This document shows positions 1 through 11,184 of a stretch of DNA of 64,000 nucleotides, piece by piece. Each line of letters opens with the position of its first letter. Position 1 is the first letter of the stretch. The position numbers and the translations under genes were made by a program. This DNA is from Cylindrodendrum hubeiense (taxonomy: Eukaryota; Ascomycota; Sordariomycetes; Hypocreales; Nectriaceae): assembly GCA_014621425.1 (NCBI GenBank), contig JAANBB010000018.1:1-64000 (forward strand), given 5' to 3'. The notes under the pieces are model-generated. The model made no database searches. It was not told the origin of the DNA and saw nothing but the letters and a program-made list of their open reading frames with translations.

Positions 1-1184
1 TCGGTTTTGCACGTAGTTCTCTGAACAGCATCAGCCCAGCTCCTCGAATCTGAGCCCACACGTACGTATCATGGCAATGGAGCCGTAGTAGGCGGCGCGG
101 TCTGTCATTCCAGCACCCATGTCAAGTCAAAGCTTGAGAGGGACTTTGTCTCTGACTCTGATAGGCTCATCGTTGATGGAGGATGAAGTGCTTTCCATTG
201 GTTGTTGGCGATGAAGTCTCCACGCCTTCACAGTAGTCCTGACTTTGTTAATATTTCCCTTTGGATTTTACATTCGGATGAAACTACTACCATCTTGACT
301 GACTGTTGATAGACATCCTAAGGCAAGTTATCAGTAGATGGATCTCGATATCTGATCAAACATTGAGTGAGTTGCAGCCCAAAGAGTAGGAGTACTGGAA
401 ACTCCAGGCTTTATCCATGCTACCGAGCATACCTTCCTCGGAACCAAGAGGTGTGCGTCGAGAGCATTGCATATCGATGACGTGCTCGCACTCGCACTCG
501 CGCGGCGGCCGACTGAAGAGCCGGAAACGGACCATCACGGGTTCGCAGGCATCAGGGCTTCGTCGCTTGATTACCACCAACAACTGGTGTTTGCAGCCAA
601 GTAAATATACATGCTGCTGATAATGTTGAAACATAGGACACGTGCGGCATGGATTGAACCTCGCAATGCTGCAACCACCCCTGGGGGCATTACCACCCTG
701 CGAGCAGGCGGAGCCGCTCGGCGGAAGCTACTTCGATTACTCCAGGTCAGTCTTACACCTGTTTGTCAGCCTATGATGAGCGAGCGGTCTGGCAGTGACC
801 AATATGCGAGGTAAGCGGGTCGCCGGAAAAAGCAAGTCACCAGCTTTGGCGTTTGTTGGCCGGGCACGCAAGTTACATGGCAAAAGTACCTGGACGTGTT
901 CAAAACTGCTTACCAATCTTGAGCGTATGTCCCCGCCATACGCCGCCGAAACTACACCGAAGGCGGCAAACAGCTTGCCCTGCATGTTCACCGTTCGAAT
1001 CGATAGCGGGGATATCAAGTTCAAGTCAAAGAGCCTCTGTTTGCGCGTCCGTTCGAGATAAGCTTCATATCTCTGAGTTGTCGACAGAAGCGACCTTTTT
1101 CTCATAGGAGGAATCTTTTGCAAGTCGCTTGCCCTTCGGCTCCTCCTTCATCGCTATTACTACCAAGTATCTTGCTTCATCATC
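1..1184. other. Upstream flank of the NRPS; no gene recognised
   Basis: Only short open frames are present on both strands (the longest is about 128 codons on the minus strand, 737-1123). None carries a motif I recognise or a convincing fungal splice pattern. The right edge is the presumed promoter and leader of the NRPS that starts at 1185. Confidence 0.5.
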
Positions 1185-4100
1185 ATGGCACTATCATCAG
1201 GCTCGGTTGCCCGCAAGACAACCGTGCTTGGCGACCCTGTCGATCTCAGAGCCACAGAATGGAAGGAAACTACCATCATATGTGGTGCCTTGGGACTTCT
1301 TCTTTCGCTCTACGAGCAAAGCCCCAACGTTGAAGTGTCGTTGCACCACAGCGAAGAAAGCGTGGCACATACCTTTTCCGTCGAAATTTCGTGCGATCGT
1401 TCAGCTACAGCCATCGAGTATCTTGCAGGCGTTGCGTCCCTTCTGACGAGCACGGCAGAGGGTGCCGATCCGTCATTCTTCACCCCTGCGTCGCTCTGAC
1501 AGAAGCAAAACTCGGAAGCATTTACGGCTTCTTTGGTGTTTCTGGAAGTAAAGGCTGTACCGGAACAGGAGAAACCCGGGTCTCCCCTCTCCTCTATCTG
1601 GTTCCGGTACAGGTTTGACAATTCTAAGCCACACTTATCAGCTGTGTTTGGGAAAGATGATTATGATGAGGAGTTTGTGAAGAGACTGCTTCATCAACTC
1701 TCTCATCTTGCCGAGCAGTTGAGCCGGTCAAGCTCCTCTCTACGAGACGTAAATCTTCTCGGCAAGGCAGATGCACAGGTCATACGACGATGGAACCCAG
1801 TGCCTGCCCTCCCAACTCCTTCCTGTGTGTACCAGGTTGTTGAGAAGAATGTCTTCAACGCTCCAAGCGCACCCGCCGTCCACGCGTGGGATGGAAAGCT
1901 CACATACAGAGAGCTACACAACCTGACATTCAATGTGGCCGGGTAGCTATCCTCATTGGGAGCTCCAAGTGGGAGCGTCATCCCTCTCCTCTTCGAGAAA
2001 TCCTTGTGGACCGTAGTCGCAATGATGGCGGTAGTGAGGGCTGGATATGCATTTCTACTGCTTGATACTTCTCACCCGCCTGGCCGCCTGGAAATGTTGA
2101 CAGGGCAAGTCAAGGGGCCCGTCATCATGGCGTCGGAAAGTCAGAAGGACCGGGCTCTGCTTCTAGCGCCCCAAGTCATTGTCGTTTCTCCCACAAGGTC
2201 TAAGAAGACGCCGGATCCATTATGGGACGAGGGAACCAGCGCTGCAAAGCCACAAGACGTTGCTCTCGTGGTCTTCACGTCCGGAACCACAGGCCGACCA
2301 AAAGCCACAGCGATTGAGCACCACTCCGTCTGCTCCGGCCTGATAGGCTTGGCTCAGCGTATACGCCTTTCTGAGACGTGTCGATTTTACCAATTCTCGT
2401 CGTATGCTTGGGACGCGGCCTTTGGAGAGATGCTCATGACACTGTTCAGAGGTGGATGTATCTGCATACCCTCGGAAGAGGATAGAATGAACCAACTGGC
2501 ACAGTCGATTACCTCTCTGGAGGCCGACTCCATCCTGCTCACCCCAACTGTCTTGCGACTTCTCTCCCCGCAAGAGGTTCCCACTCTCCGAAACGTCATC
2601 ATGGGCGGTGAGAAAGTGACGCGGGGCCTGGTTCGGACATGGGCGAGCTTGGTGAACTTGACGACGGTTTATGCTCCGGCGGAATGCACCGTGGCCTGCA
2701 TGGTGAACCAGCAGTTTGACGAACAATCTGACCCAGCCCTGATCGGCACGGCATTTGGCTGCCGCACGTGGATCACCCTTGCGGACAACATCGACCAGCT
2801 TGCGCCCGTGGGAGTCACAGGGGAGCTTCTCATCGAAGGCCCCAACGTGGCTATAGGCTACCTGAACGATGCCCAAAAGACGGCTGAATCCTTCCTGGAA
2901 GCTTCACCACGCTGGATGACGGAACTGCAGCTGGATCGGATTGTTCCATCTCGCTTCTACCGCACCGGTGATCTTGTGCGGTACACGCTAGATGGAACCA
3001 TCGTCTTTGTCGGTCGCCGAGACTTTCAAGTCAAGCTTCGTGGGCAAAGAATCGAACTTGAGGAGATTCAGGCCCAGATTCAGAAAAGACTCCAACTGCC
3101 CGGAGCACAAGTCTTTGTGGACGTCATCAGTGGCTCAAGGCAAAGTCTCGCGGCGTTTGTTCATCTACCGCACGGAGATCGTGGTTGTTTCGAATCTGGA
3201 CCTCTTCGAGCCGCTCTCTTGGAGGTGCTTCCGGACTACATGGTGCCGACTCTTTGGATCCACCTTGTCACAGTTCCTATCTCGTCATCCGGCAAACTGG
3301 ACCGTCGTGCACTTTCGCGTCTGGGCGACGAGTATCTAGCTGGTCTACAAGCTACATCGCAAAAGGCAGAGGGGCTTACTGAGACGCAGCGACAATTGAG
3401 TCAACTATGGTCCAAAGTTCTATCGACTCGAAGCCCGGGTTTGGCTAATGATTTTTTTCTACTGGGCGGAGACTCGGTCAAAGCGATGCGGCTTGTGTCC
3501 TTTGCTCACCGGGAAAAGCTCAGGCTATCTGTGAAGGACATCTTTCAGCATCCAACACTGTCTGCCATGTCCTCGACGATCGAAAGGAAAACCAAACCTG
3601 AGTATGAACCCAGCCATTTATCGTCTTTCTCCATGCTATCCAGCGAAGACCTTGCCAAGTCGTTATCCTTTTTGGCCAAGCTGGGCTTCAAGAAGCAGGA
3701 AATCTCTAATGTCTTTCCATGCACGCAGTTGCAAGAAGGCATGTTCACATCATCGCTGAGTGTTCCTGGTTGATACGTCAGCCAATACGTCTTCTCCTTT
3801 CATCCTACGATGACGGAAAAGGTTGCCAGGGCCTGGGAACAAACTGTGGCCGCTATGCCGATCCTCAGAGCAAGGATTCTACCCAGCCTGACGGGCTTCA
3901 ATCAAGCAGTCGTAAAAGAGCCTCTGAGGTGGACGTCTGGTCAACAATCACTGCCTTCATACTTGAAGTTCGACCAGCAGAAGCTCTTCAACATTGGCGA
4001 CCCCTTGGCGAGATACTGTCTGGTCGAAGATCCGTTGTCCTCAGAGTTTCATCTTGTATGGAGCCTGCACCATGTCATTTTCGATGGATGGAGCATTGAG

Positions 4101-7100
4101 GGGATCCTTGGATACGTCCGAGATCAGGTGGAGGGAGAACCAATTTCCGAAGCGTTGAACGGTGACTTTTCCAGATTTGTGGAGTTCAGTCACCAGGTTG
4201 ATCAAGAGGATGCCCGCACATTCTGGCGAGAGCAGCTTCACGGTGCACCGGTCCCGTCTTTCCCAGCTGTGCCCACAGAGAAGAAAATCCCAGTCGCCGA
4301 TAGATCATGCCTTACGCACCATGTAGATGCTTCCCGGTTTTCCAAACCCGGTACTACCATCACCGTCCTGGCCAGAGGGGCTCTTGCGATTCTCCTCTCT
4401 CACTATGAGATGTCGGAGAATGTTGTGTTTGGAAATACTGTCCACGGTCGCAATTCTCTTCCGCCCGAACTCCAGAATGTTGTTGGTCCTACGCTTGCAA
4501 CACTTCCCGTACGAGTCAGGGTTGACCGCAGGCAAAAGGTGTCTCAATTTCTCTCAGACTTGCAGGAGAATTTTGTTACCACCATGGCTTACGAGCAGTA
4601 TGGACTGCTGCGTATTCGCGACATCGACAATCACACTCGTTTATCGTCTTCGTTCCGTGCTCTTCTGATTGTACAGAACTCGGCCTCAGTACCCTCTATT
4701 GGCAGTGGAATTCAAGGAAGAGAGGCCTTCAGGTGCCTTCATGAGTATCCTTTGGTCATCACAATCATCCCGGAATCAACTCAGGTGAAAATGGCTTGGA
4801 CATATGACGAGACACTGTTGTCTGAAGACCAAGTCCAGGCTCTTGCCCTACAATTCGACCAGGCATTGACACAGTTGAATTCCTCCCCAGAGCCGACTAG
4901 GATATGTGATATTGACCTAGCAAGCAGATCTGACAAGGATCGCTTCTACGACTGGAATGCTCAGCACCACAAAGCAGCCAAGACGTCGGCCCTAGAGCTA
5001 CTTTACAGCCAGATCCAACGAGACCCAGAGGCAGTAGCAGTTGATGCTTGGGACGGAACTCTTACATACAGATCCCTAGACAAGCTGTCTAGCATCTTTG
5101 CTACTGAACTAGTACGCTTAGGGGTCGTGCAGAACCAACTGGTTGGCCACTGCTTCGAGAAGACCATGTGGGCTCCAGTGGCTTTGCTTGCCATAGTCAA
5201 AGCGGGTGGAGCGTTTGCTCCATTCTCACCAGGTTATCCCAGGGAGCGACTTCTCACATTCACCCGCGATGCTCAGATCAAGATCATCCTATGCTCCGAC
5301 AAGCAACTGGGGAGTCTCTCCGGGGGGCCTTGGAAGATTTTGGTGGTCAACCTTGATCGTTCAAATAGCCCATTTACAGATCCAGGAGTCCTACGTCTTT
5401 CTGTGAGTCCGGAGAGCCTGATTTATGCTCTTCAAACATCAGGAACAACTGGAGAGCCGAAAATCTTTACCGTCAAGCACACAGCTTTTGTCACCGGCGC
5501 TATTACTAGAGAGTTCTTGATCGAGAGAGGATCGGGCAAGCGCGTCTTGCAATTTGGTCTCTACACTTTCCGCCTCGCGATTGAAAATATCCTGACCACT
5601 CTCACCGCTGGAGGCTGTCTATGTATCCCTTCGGACAGCGCCATGATGGACGACCTATCTGGCTACATTCAAGAAGCCAAGGTCAACTTTGCCAACGTCA
5701 CGCCCTCGGTGGCACGTACTCTGGAGCCCGACAGAGTACCAAGCTTGAAAGTCCTACTCGTCTCGGGCGAACCACTCGATCGCGACTTGATCGCTACTTG
5801 GGCCGGCCGCGTCCATCTCATCAACGGGTACGGCCCGAGTGAGTTCACGGCCAAGCAGACACTGAACTTTAATATGACTCAAGACGACCCCCACAATCTC
5901 GGTCGAGCTGTGGGCTCCAGTCTGTGGGTAGTCGATCCGGAGAATCATGAACGCTTGAGTCCTCTTGGAGCCATCGGGGAACTATTGATCGAGGGGCCAA
6001 CCCTGGCCGATGGCTACATCAAGAGGCCTTCCGAGACGACCAAACGATTCATCTCTACCCCAGTATGGCTTCGCGACTTCCGCGAGATGCTGACGACTGT
6101 GTTCAAGACGGGCGATCTAATGAGATACAACACGGATGGAACCCTGACGAGCATTGGTCGCGCCGATGGCCAGGTCAAACTCCACGGTCAGAGGTTTGAA
6201 GCCAAAGAGGTCGAGCACCACATCAGAAAATGCTTTCCTGATGAGCAAATCGATGTTTTGGTCGACGTGGTGAGATTCCAAGGACAAGAGTCGGACGTTG
6301 CAGCCGCCTTTCTCGCCCCAAAAGAGCACAAGTTGCAGAACACTCTGGAGTTGAACGCGGCACTGAGCGAGCAGATCCAAAGCGAAAAGGAAAGGATAGT
6401 CGAGTATTTATCTTGCTTCTTGCCCCGCTACATGGTTCCTAGCATCTTCTTCGGTGTCTCGATGATCCCGGTCACCGCGAACAGCAAGGTAGATCAGCGA
6501 GGACTCAAGGCGTTTAGCTCCCAGCTGCCCGTCAACAATGCAGGGGCTAAAGATGACGTTAAAGTGACGAGACTTCCTAGATCGTATGAGGAGAAGACGC
6601 TGCATAGCCTTTGGCAGAAAGTACTGGGGTTGGAAGGGGATCGTTTTGGAGTCGACCATCACTTTTTTGAGCTCGGCGGCAGCTCCATGGCGGCAATCCG
6701 GCTGGTCTCAATGGCTCGTGAAGCTCAAGCCTCTCTGACTGTACAAGCCATCCTGACATACCCAGTGCTGCGGGATATGTCCCTGCAGGTCAAAATAATC
6801 GATACCAACACATCTCTAACGAGTGTGCCTGCATTCTCTCTACTAGAAAAAATCGGCCTCAGCGAAGAGCAATTAAAAGCTGCAATTTCGGTCCACGGAA
6901 TAGCAGAAACTAGTGTGGAGGATGCATACCCACTGCTTGCCCTGCAGAGTTACTACATGAAAAAGGCAGTAACATTCCCAGCCTCCACCTCGTGGGAGCA
7001 TGTTTACGAGTTGCCAAACACCATCGATCTTGACAGATTAGAATCGGCACTCGAGTTTGTTTGGAAGGCTAACACGAGTCTTCGGACTCGTGTAGTTTCC

Positions 7101-8246
7101 ATCTCGGGGAGGTTTGTCCAGGTCGTGTGCAACGAGGGTTTCGTCTGCCATCGTCTTACAAGGCTAAAGTCATGCTTTGAACAAGACCAGGGATCGGGCT
7201 GGGCGCTTGGGGATCCACTGAGTCGTTTCAGTATTGTCGTTGATGAACAAAATGGCTCTCATTTAGTCTGGTCTACCAACCACGTTGCGTGGGATGGTTG
7301 GAGCCGCACGCTCATCTTCCAGGATATCGACTACGCCTATCAGAATGGGTCACTGCCTTTGGTGCGACCGTCTTACAAGGACTTCATCGCTCACGTTTGT
7401 CGTCATAGCAGTCCTAAGAGGCTTCCTGACTCTTCCCTTCTGAAACAAGAGTATATCGGTCGTCAATTCACTCCACTATCCCGAACACATTGGGCCGAAC
7501 ACGTTGTCCAAAACAGCAAGCGAATGACCATGACCGTCAACTTGCCTGTTCCCAAAGAGCTGGCTGTGTCACGAACATCCCTTTTGCTTACCGCTTGGAC
7601 CTTGACAGTAGCCATTGTGGAAGAGTCGAATAGTGTCCTCACAGCGAACGAAGTCAGCGGCCGTGAAAGCTCTTTTCCCGGCATCGAGAATCTTCCGGAG
7701 CCTGCAGTTGCTGCCATCCCTCTTTGTGTTGGTCTTGAACCACGCACAATCCGCGAGCACGCTGCCCTCGTCCAGAGACATACAATAGAGGCTATATCTA
7801 TTGAGCATGCCGTTGACTGGGATGAGCAACTTCTGTCACAAATGGAAACCTCGGCGTATTGGATCTTGATCAATGACGAAGATAAGAGCGAGGAGCCACC
7901 CACCGAAGCAATGCAACTTCGGAGGAGTAGAGCTGAGAAGATTGGGGTTGGCATGTGGCCTTTCCATCTGACCTTCAATGTCCATGCAGAAAGCAGATGC
8001 GTCGAGTTGCAGGCTTTGTTCAACGTAGATATGGTGGCGGTCGAAAAGGCGGTGAAGCTCTTCGCTTGTCTTAAGTTTATCCTACACTCGGCTCTCGGCT
8101 CTGGCGGATTGGACTTGAACACGATGGACCTGAAATCGGCGGTGAATGATCAGCTGCAAGGCGATGGGGGTATCGTCGAGGAAGTTGAAGCAAACTCTTC
8201 AATTGAGCCTTGGTTCTACGGTCCAGGATATAATCCATATGTATAG
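1185..8246 (+). pseudogene. Two-module non-ribosomal peptide synthetase (A-T-C-A-T-C), interrupted by three in-frame stops
   Basis: One frame runs for 2,353 codons from the ATG at 1185 and is broken only by TGA at 1497-1499 (codon 105), TAG at 1944-1946 (codon 254) and TGA at 3771-3773 (codon 863). No frameshift is seen. Order: about 200 residues resembling a degenerate condensation-type N-terminus; A1 (TSGTTGRPKA, then YRTGDLVRY); T1 with LGGDS (Ser about codon 764); C1 with HHVIFDGWS (about 962); A2 (TSGTTGEPKI, NGYGPSEFT, KTGDLMRY); T2 with LGGSS (about 1833); terminal C2 with NHVAWDGWS (about 2033). There is no final T or TE domain. This layout is known from fungal enzymes that join two amino acids and release a diketopiperazine through the terminal C domain. 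Substrates cannot be read reliably. Homology continues directly across each stop and no plausible intron removes any of them, so I call it a recently inactivated gene. Readthrough or sequence error remain alternatives. Confidence 0.9.
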
Positions 8247-9125
8247 AGATAGCAGGTTTTTCATTGCAAGTCGGTGCTCCACGTGAAAGCTGCTTAGTCA
8301 TGAACAAACCTGCGTTTCTTCTTTCGACTAAACCTTTACGATTTTCTTTGTTGCCTATGATGTTAATATTCTGACTCAGGCGAAGACCCCACACCTTTAA
8401 ATTGACCTCTCCTACTATTTGGCGCACTACGAAACGATCTTCCTCATCCTTATCGTCGTCCTCGTCATTCTCATCGCTGTAGCCTAACCGTAGACCCCAT
8501 CCCTCGCCTTCACGATCCAGTACCGCGCATACCGGCTTTTTGCTAGAGCTACATGCTCGCCTGGAAACAAAGACTCAGAAGCCCCATAGCTTTGAGATAT
8601 TAAACACTACAAGAAGGCTCAGAGTCAACCTGGAGCTACCAGTGATTATATATTATAATCATGTATTTTGTTTTCTACTAAAATCAATTACCAGTTGCTA
8701 AAAACGATTAATATTATAATAGAGCCAATACTAAGATACCACTATTTAATCTATTACTTCAGGATAATCTCTTGGTAAGACGTATATTCAGACGGTAGGA
8801 TTAAATAATCTTGTAAATATATTTATTATACGTTCTATAATAGTAGCAGTAATTATATTGCTAATTGAAAGTGAATAAATAAAAATACTCATACAATTAG
8901 ACCTATACTCAAGACTAGATCAAGTAATATATTTATCCTATCTTCTCTGGATACCTACAGATATGTTCTTCGTTCTGATAGCCTGTCACTATTCTTACCT
9001 GGTCACCGCAGCTTACGCTATCTTTGATATTTCACCCTGAAATGGTATTCTTATCAGGAACCAGGGAATTCCTGATTAGTATCAGAAGCGGACTTGCTCC
9101 TGATTCTTCACCGTGACTAATAATC
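8247..9125. other. Intergenic, AT-rich
   Basis: This is the 3' flank shared by the NRPS (plus) and the hydrolase (minus). The part from about 8640 to 8990 is strongly AT-rich and rich in TA steps, like other decayed repeat tracts in this window. No gene is recognised. Confidence 0.5.
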
Positions 9126-10445
9126 TCAGGATTTCTCTTCCATTTTGCCCAGAGTCTTATTCAGCCAGCAAAAAATAGTCCTCGTCAGCTCTTGGTAAGC
9201 ACCAGTTTGGCAATGATAGCCAGCAGTCCCAGTAAAACGATGCAAAGTAGCTTTATCGCCCAGAGCATCTGCCACCTGCTTCGGCTGTCCTATCCAAGTA
9301 GGCTCAAACTCAGCATCGCCAACAAAAACAGGCATTCTTATCTTATCCACGACATCCCTCAGTCCATACTGCTTGCTTTGGTTGAAAAGGCCAGAGGGCA
9401 GGTGCGTGTGGAATGCCCACAGGCCATAATCCAGAGCCCAGGCAGAGTTTGTGGAGAGTTTCCCAGCCTCGCGTTGAGAAAGGACCTCCTGGTCGAATTG
9501 TGTGTAGTTGCCAGCCTCGTATATAGCCATCAGCTCAGGGGACAGCGTGATTGAGAATCCAGCATAGGTATCCCAGACACCATCGATGAGAATTGCAGCG
9601 GCAAGTCGGGGCTCAAATGCTGCTGCACGGGCAGCCAGGAACCCGCCCCAAGAGTTACCGATAAGTGCAAGCCGGTCCTTATCCACCATATCTGACTTTT
9701 CCAACAGGATATAGTCTACCACAGGTGTAACAACATGCTCCCACTCCGGAATAAACCCAATGTTCTGCTCTCGACGTATAGTAGGATGGCCTGGGCCTTC
9801 ATAAGTTATACAATTCCACCCTCGAGCTAGGGCTTGCGCCACGAAGTAGTGGTAGGAATCCTCTTGCGCAGCGTCAAAGCCATTCCCAATAACTAATGTT
9901 GGAAGTTTGCGGTTTTGATTTTTAGATGCGGCGTACCAGATAGCCTCAATAGTAAAGTTGCCCTCTTTAGCTGGAATACGAACGCGCTGGCCAGGAATAG
10001 GCAAGGCAGCGATGGCTTTGTTGAATGCTGCGGTTTGCTCTGTCCATAGGCTATTTATAAGTGGGTTACTCCAGTTGCCATGGAGGTAGAAGTCGGCTCG
10101 ACGGAAATACTGCGAGGCAGAAAACCAAGTGTCTCGAACATTAATGGGATCACCAGCGTTATGGGGGTTTTCAGCCTGGGCCTTGGTGTAATTGGCGAGC
10201 TTGTAGAACCGCTGGCTAAAAGAAGCCATGTCCCCGGCTTTGAGGTCTTTAGCAGCGGCCAGGACAGGAGCGATATCCGACCCTCCCGTAAGGGCGTCGC
10301 TAAGCGCAATGAGAAAATTAAAGTTGAACGCGGAATCGGTGCTCAACGGCAGTGTTGGCTCATTGTCGGTGCTGTTGGCCTCGGTTGTTTGACGACAAAG
10401 TACCAACGCAGCCAAAAGAGGGCTGATGTAAAAGGAAAATTTCAT
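9126..10445 (-). CDS. Secreted alpha/beta hydrolase
   Basis: Single-exon protein of 439 residues. I start it at the ATG at 10445 because the first residues (MKFSFYISPLLAALVLC) form a typical signal peptide; the open frame extends further upstream but would bury it. The nucleophile elbow reads GNSWGG, the oxyanion side lies near IGNGFDAAQED, an acidic region reads DAEFEPTW, and the late histidine is probably in AGYHCQTG. These fit the alpha/beta hydrolases related to dipeptidyl-peptidase-like and 2,6-dihydropseudooxynicotine-hydrolase-like proteins, often found in fungal metabolite clusters. The substrate is unknown. It lies tail to tail with the NRPS and head to head with a Zn2Cys6 regulator, and a degraded second copy lies beyond that regulator. 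Hydrolytic tailoring or detoxification of the NRPS product is only an inference from position. Confidence 0.85.
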   Translation of the reverse strand: MKFSFYISPLLAALVLCRQTTEANSTDNEPTLPLSTDSAFNFNFLIALSDALTGGSDIAPVLAAAKDLKAGDMASFSQRFYKLANYTKAQAENPHNAGDPINVRDTWFSASQYFRRADFYLHGNWSNPLINSLWTEQTAAFNKAIAALPIPGQRVRIPAKEGNFTIEAIWYAASKNQNRKLPTLVIGNGFDAAQEDSYHYFVAQALARGWNCITYEGPGHPTIRREQNIGFIPEWEHVVTPVVDYILLEKSDMVDKDRLALIGNSWGGFLAARAAAFEPRLAAAILIDGVWDTYAGFSITLSPELMAIYEAGNYTQFDQEVLSQREAGKLSTNSAWALDYGLWAFHTHLPSGLFNQSKQYGLRDVVDKIRMPVFVGDAEFEPTWIGQPKQVADALGDKATLHRFTGTAGYHCQTGAYQELTRTIFCWLNKTLGKMEEKS

Positions 10446-10800
10446 GGTGGAGAATGGATAAAAAGAGAGCTCTCTAGAATGTTTGCAAGTTCGTCGCTGT
10501 GAAAGGAGCTTGTGTCTACTAAACAATCTTCACTATTTATTATGGTCGTTTCGTCTCTACTTATACCTCGACGTTGCGTTCATAGGTACTCAAGCCGATC
10601 AAGGTACAGAGAGATGTGCGCATGATTAGGGGAAATACAACTGAAGTAAGCTAGGCTGAAATAAGTGCATACTTTGCGATAACTGGTCATTGGAGGTGTA
10701 CAGACTAGCAGCTACTAGATTATCCCTGCTATTGAAAGCTGGCTACGTCGAATTACTCAGTACAGTCGTATTGTATAATGTGGATTCATTTGCTACTGAG
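10446..10800. other. Divergent intergenic region, hydrolase side
   Basis: Promoter region of the hydrolase, which reads leftward from 10445. No coding feature is recognised. It leads into the tandem repeat at 10801-11114. Confidence 0.5.
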
Positions 10801-11114
10801 TGCGGTGTCGCATTTTTGCACCACTTTACTGGGTCTAGGCCAAGAATGGTAAGTCGGTTGCGAGTGAGATAGTTGCTGTATAAGCAATCGAACATCGCCA
10901 CAATGCTGACGTAGCCACTAATAATGCCCTATGGGTACGCTAGCCGACCAAAAGGGGTGCGGTATCGCATTTTTGCAACACTTTACCGGGCCTAGACCAA
11001 GAATGGCAAGTCTATTGCGACTGAGATAATTAATTACTTCACAAGCAATCGAGCATCGCCACAATGCTGACGTAGCCACCACTACTGCGCATGAGTACGC
11101 GAGCTGACCAAAAC
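10801..11114. repeat. Tandem direct repeat, about 155 bp x 2, in the regulator promoter
   Basis: Copy 1 is about 10801-10953 and copy 2 about 10957-11114. Both open with a TGCGGT(G/A)TCGCATTTTTGCA segment, continue through a CAAGAATGG(T/C)AAGTC segment, and share GCCACAATGCTGACGTAGCC near the end. They differ by scattered substitutions and a small insertion, so this is an old duplication. Each copy holds a TGACGT core like bZIP/CRE sites. The repeat lies directly upstream of the regulator at 11185. Confidence 0.85.
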
Positions 11115-11129
11115 GGGGCAAGATATCAA

Positions 11130-11137
11130 TATAAAAA
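11130..11137 (+). promoter_or_regulatory. TATA-like box
   Basis: TATAAAAA lies about 50 bp upstream of the ATG at 11185 and immediately downstream of the tandem repeat. It is the only good TATA match near this start. Confidence 0.5.
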
Positions 11138-11184
11138 TCCTCGCTCGCAAATCTGTTTCTCTTCTGGGTCTTCATTACCGGTAG

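Noticed and set aside
737..1123. 128-codon minus-strand ORF upstream of the NRPS
   Set aside because: No motif, several overlapping frames of similar length on the opposite strand, so chance openness in GC-richer sequence is likely.
1440..1540. An intron removing the first NRPS stop (GTGCCG...GACAG, 41 bp)
   Set aside because: It shifts the reading phase away from the frame that carries the clear downstream NRPS sequence, and it is too short with a poor donor.
3740..3810. Splitting the NRPS into two separate genes at the TGA at 3771
   Set aside because: The C1 domain sequence runs straight across the stop in the same frame, so a second gene would begin in the middle of a domain.
7463..8122. 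219-codon minus-strand open frame under the NRPS, and a similar 218-codon one at 2220-2876
   Set aside because: Both lie antisense to well-supported NRPS domains and have no motif of their own; they are shadows of strong codon bias.
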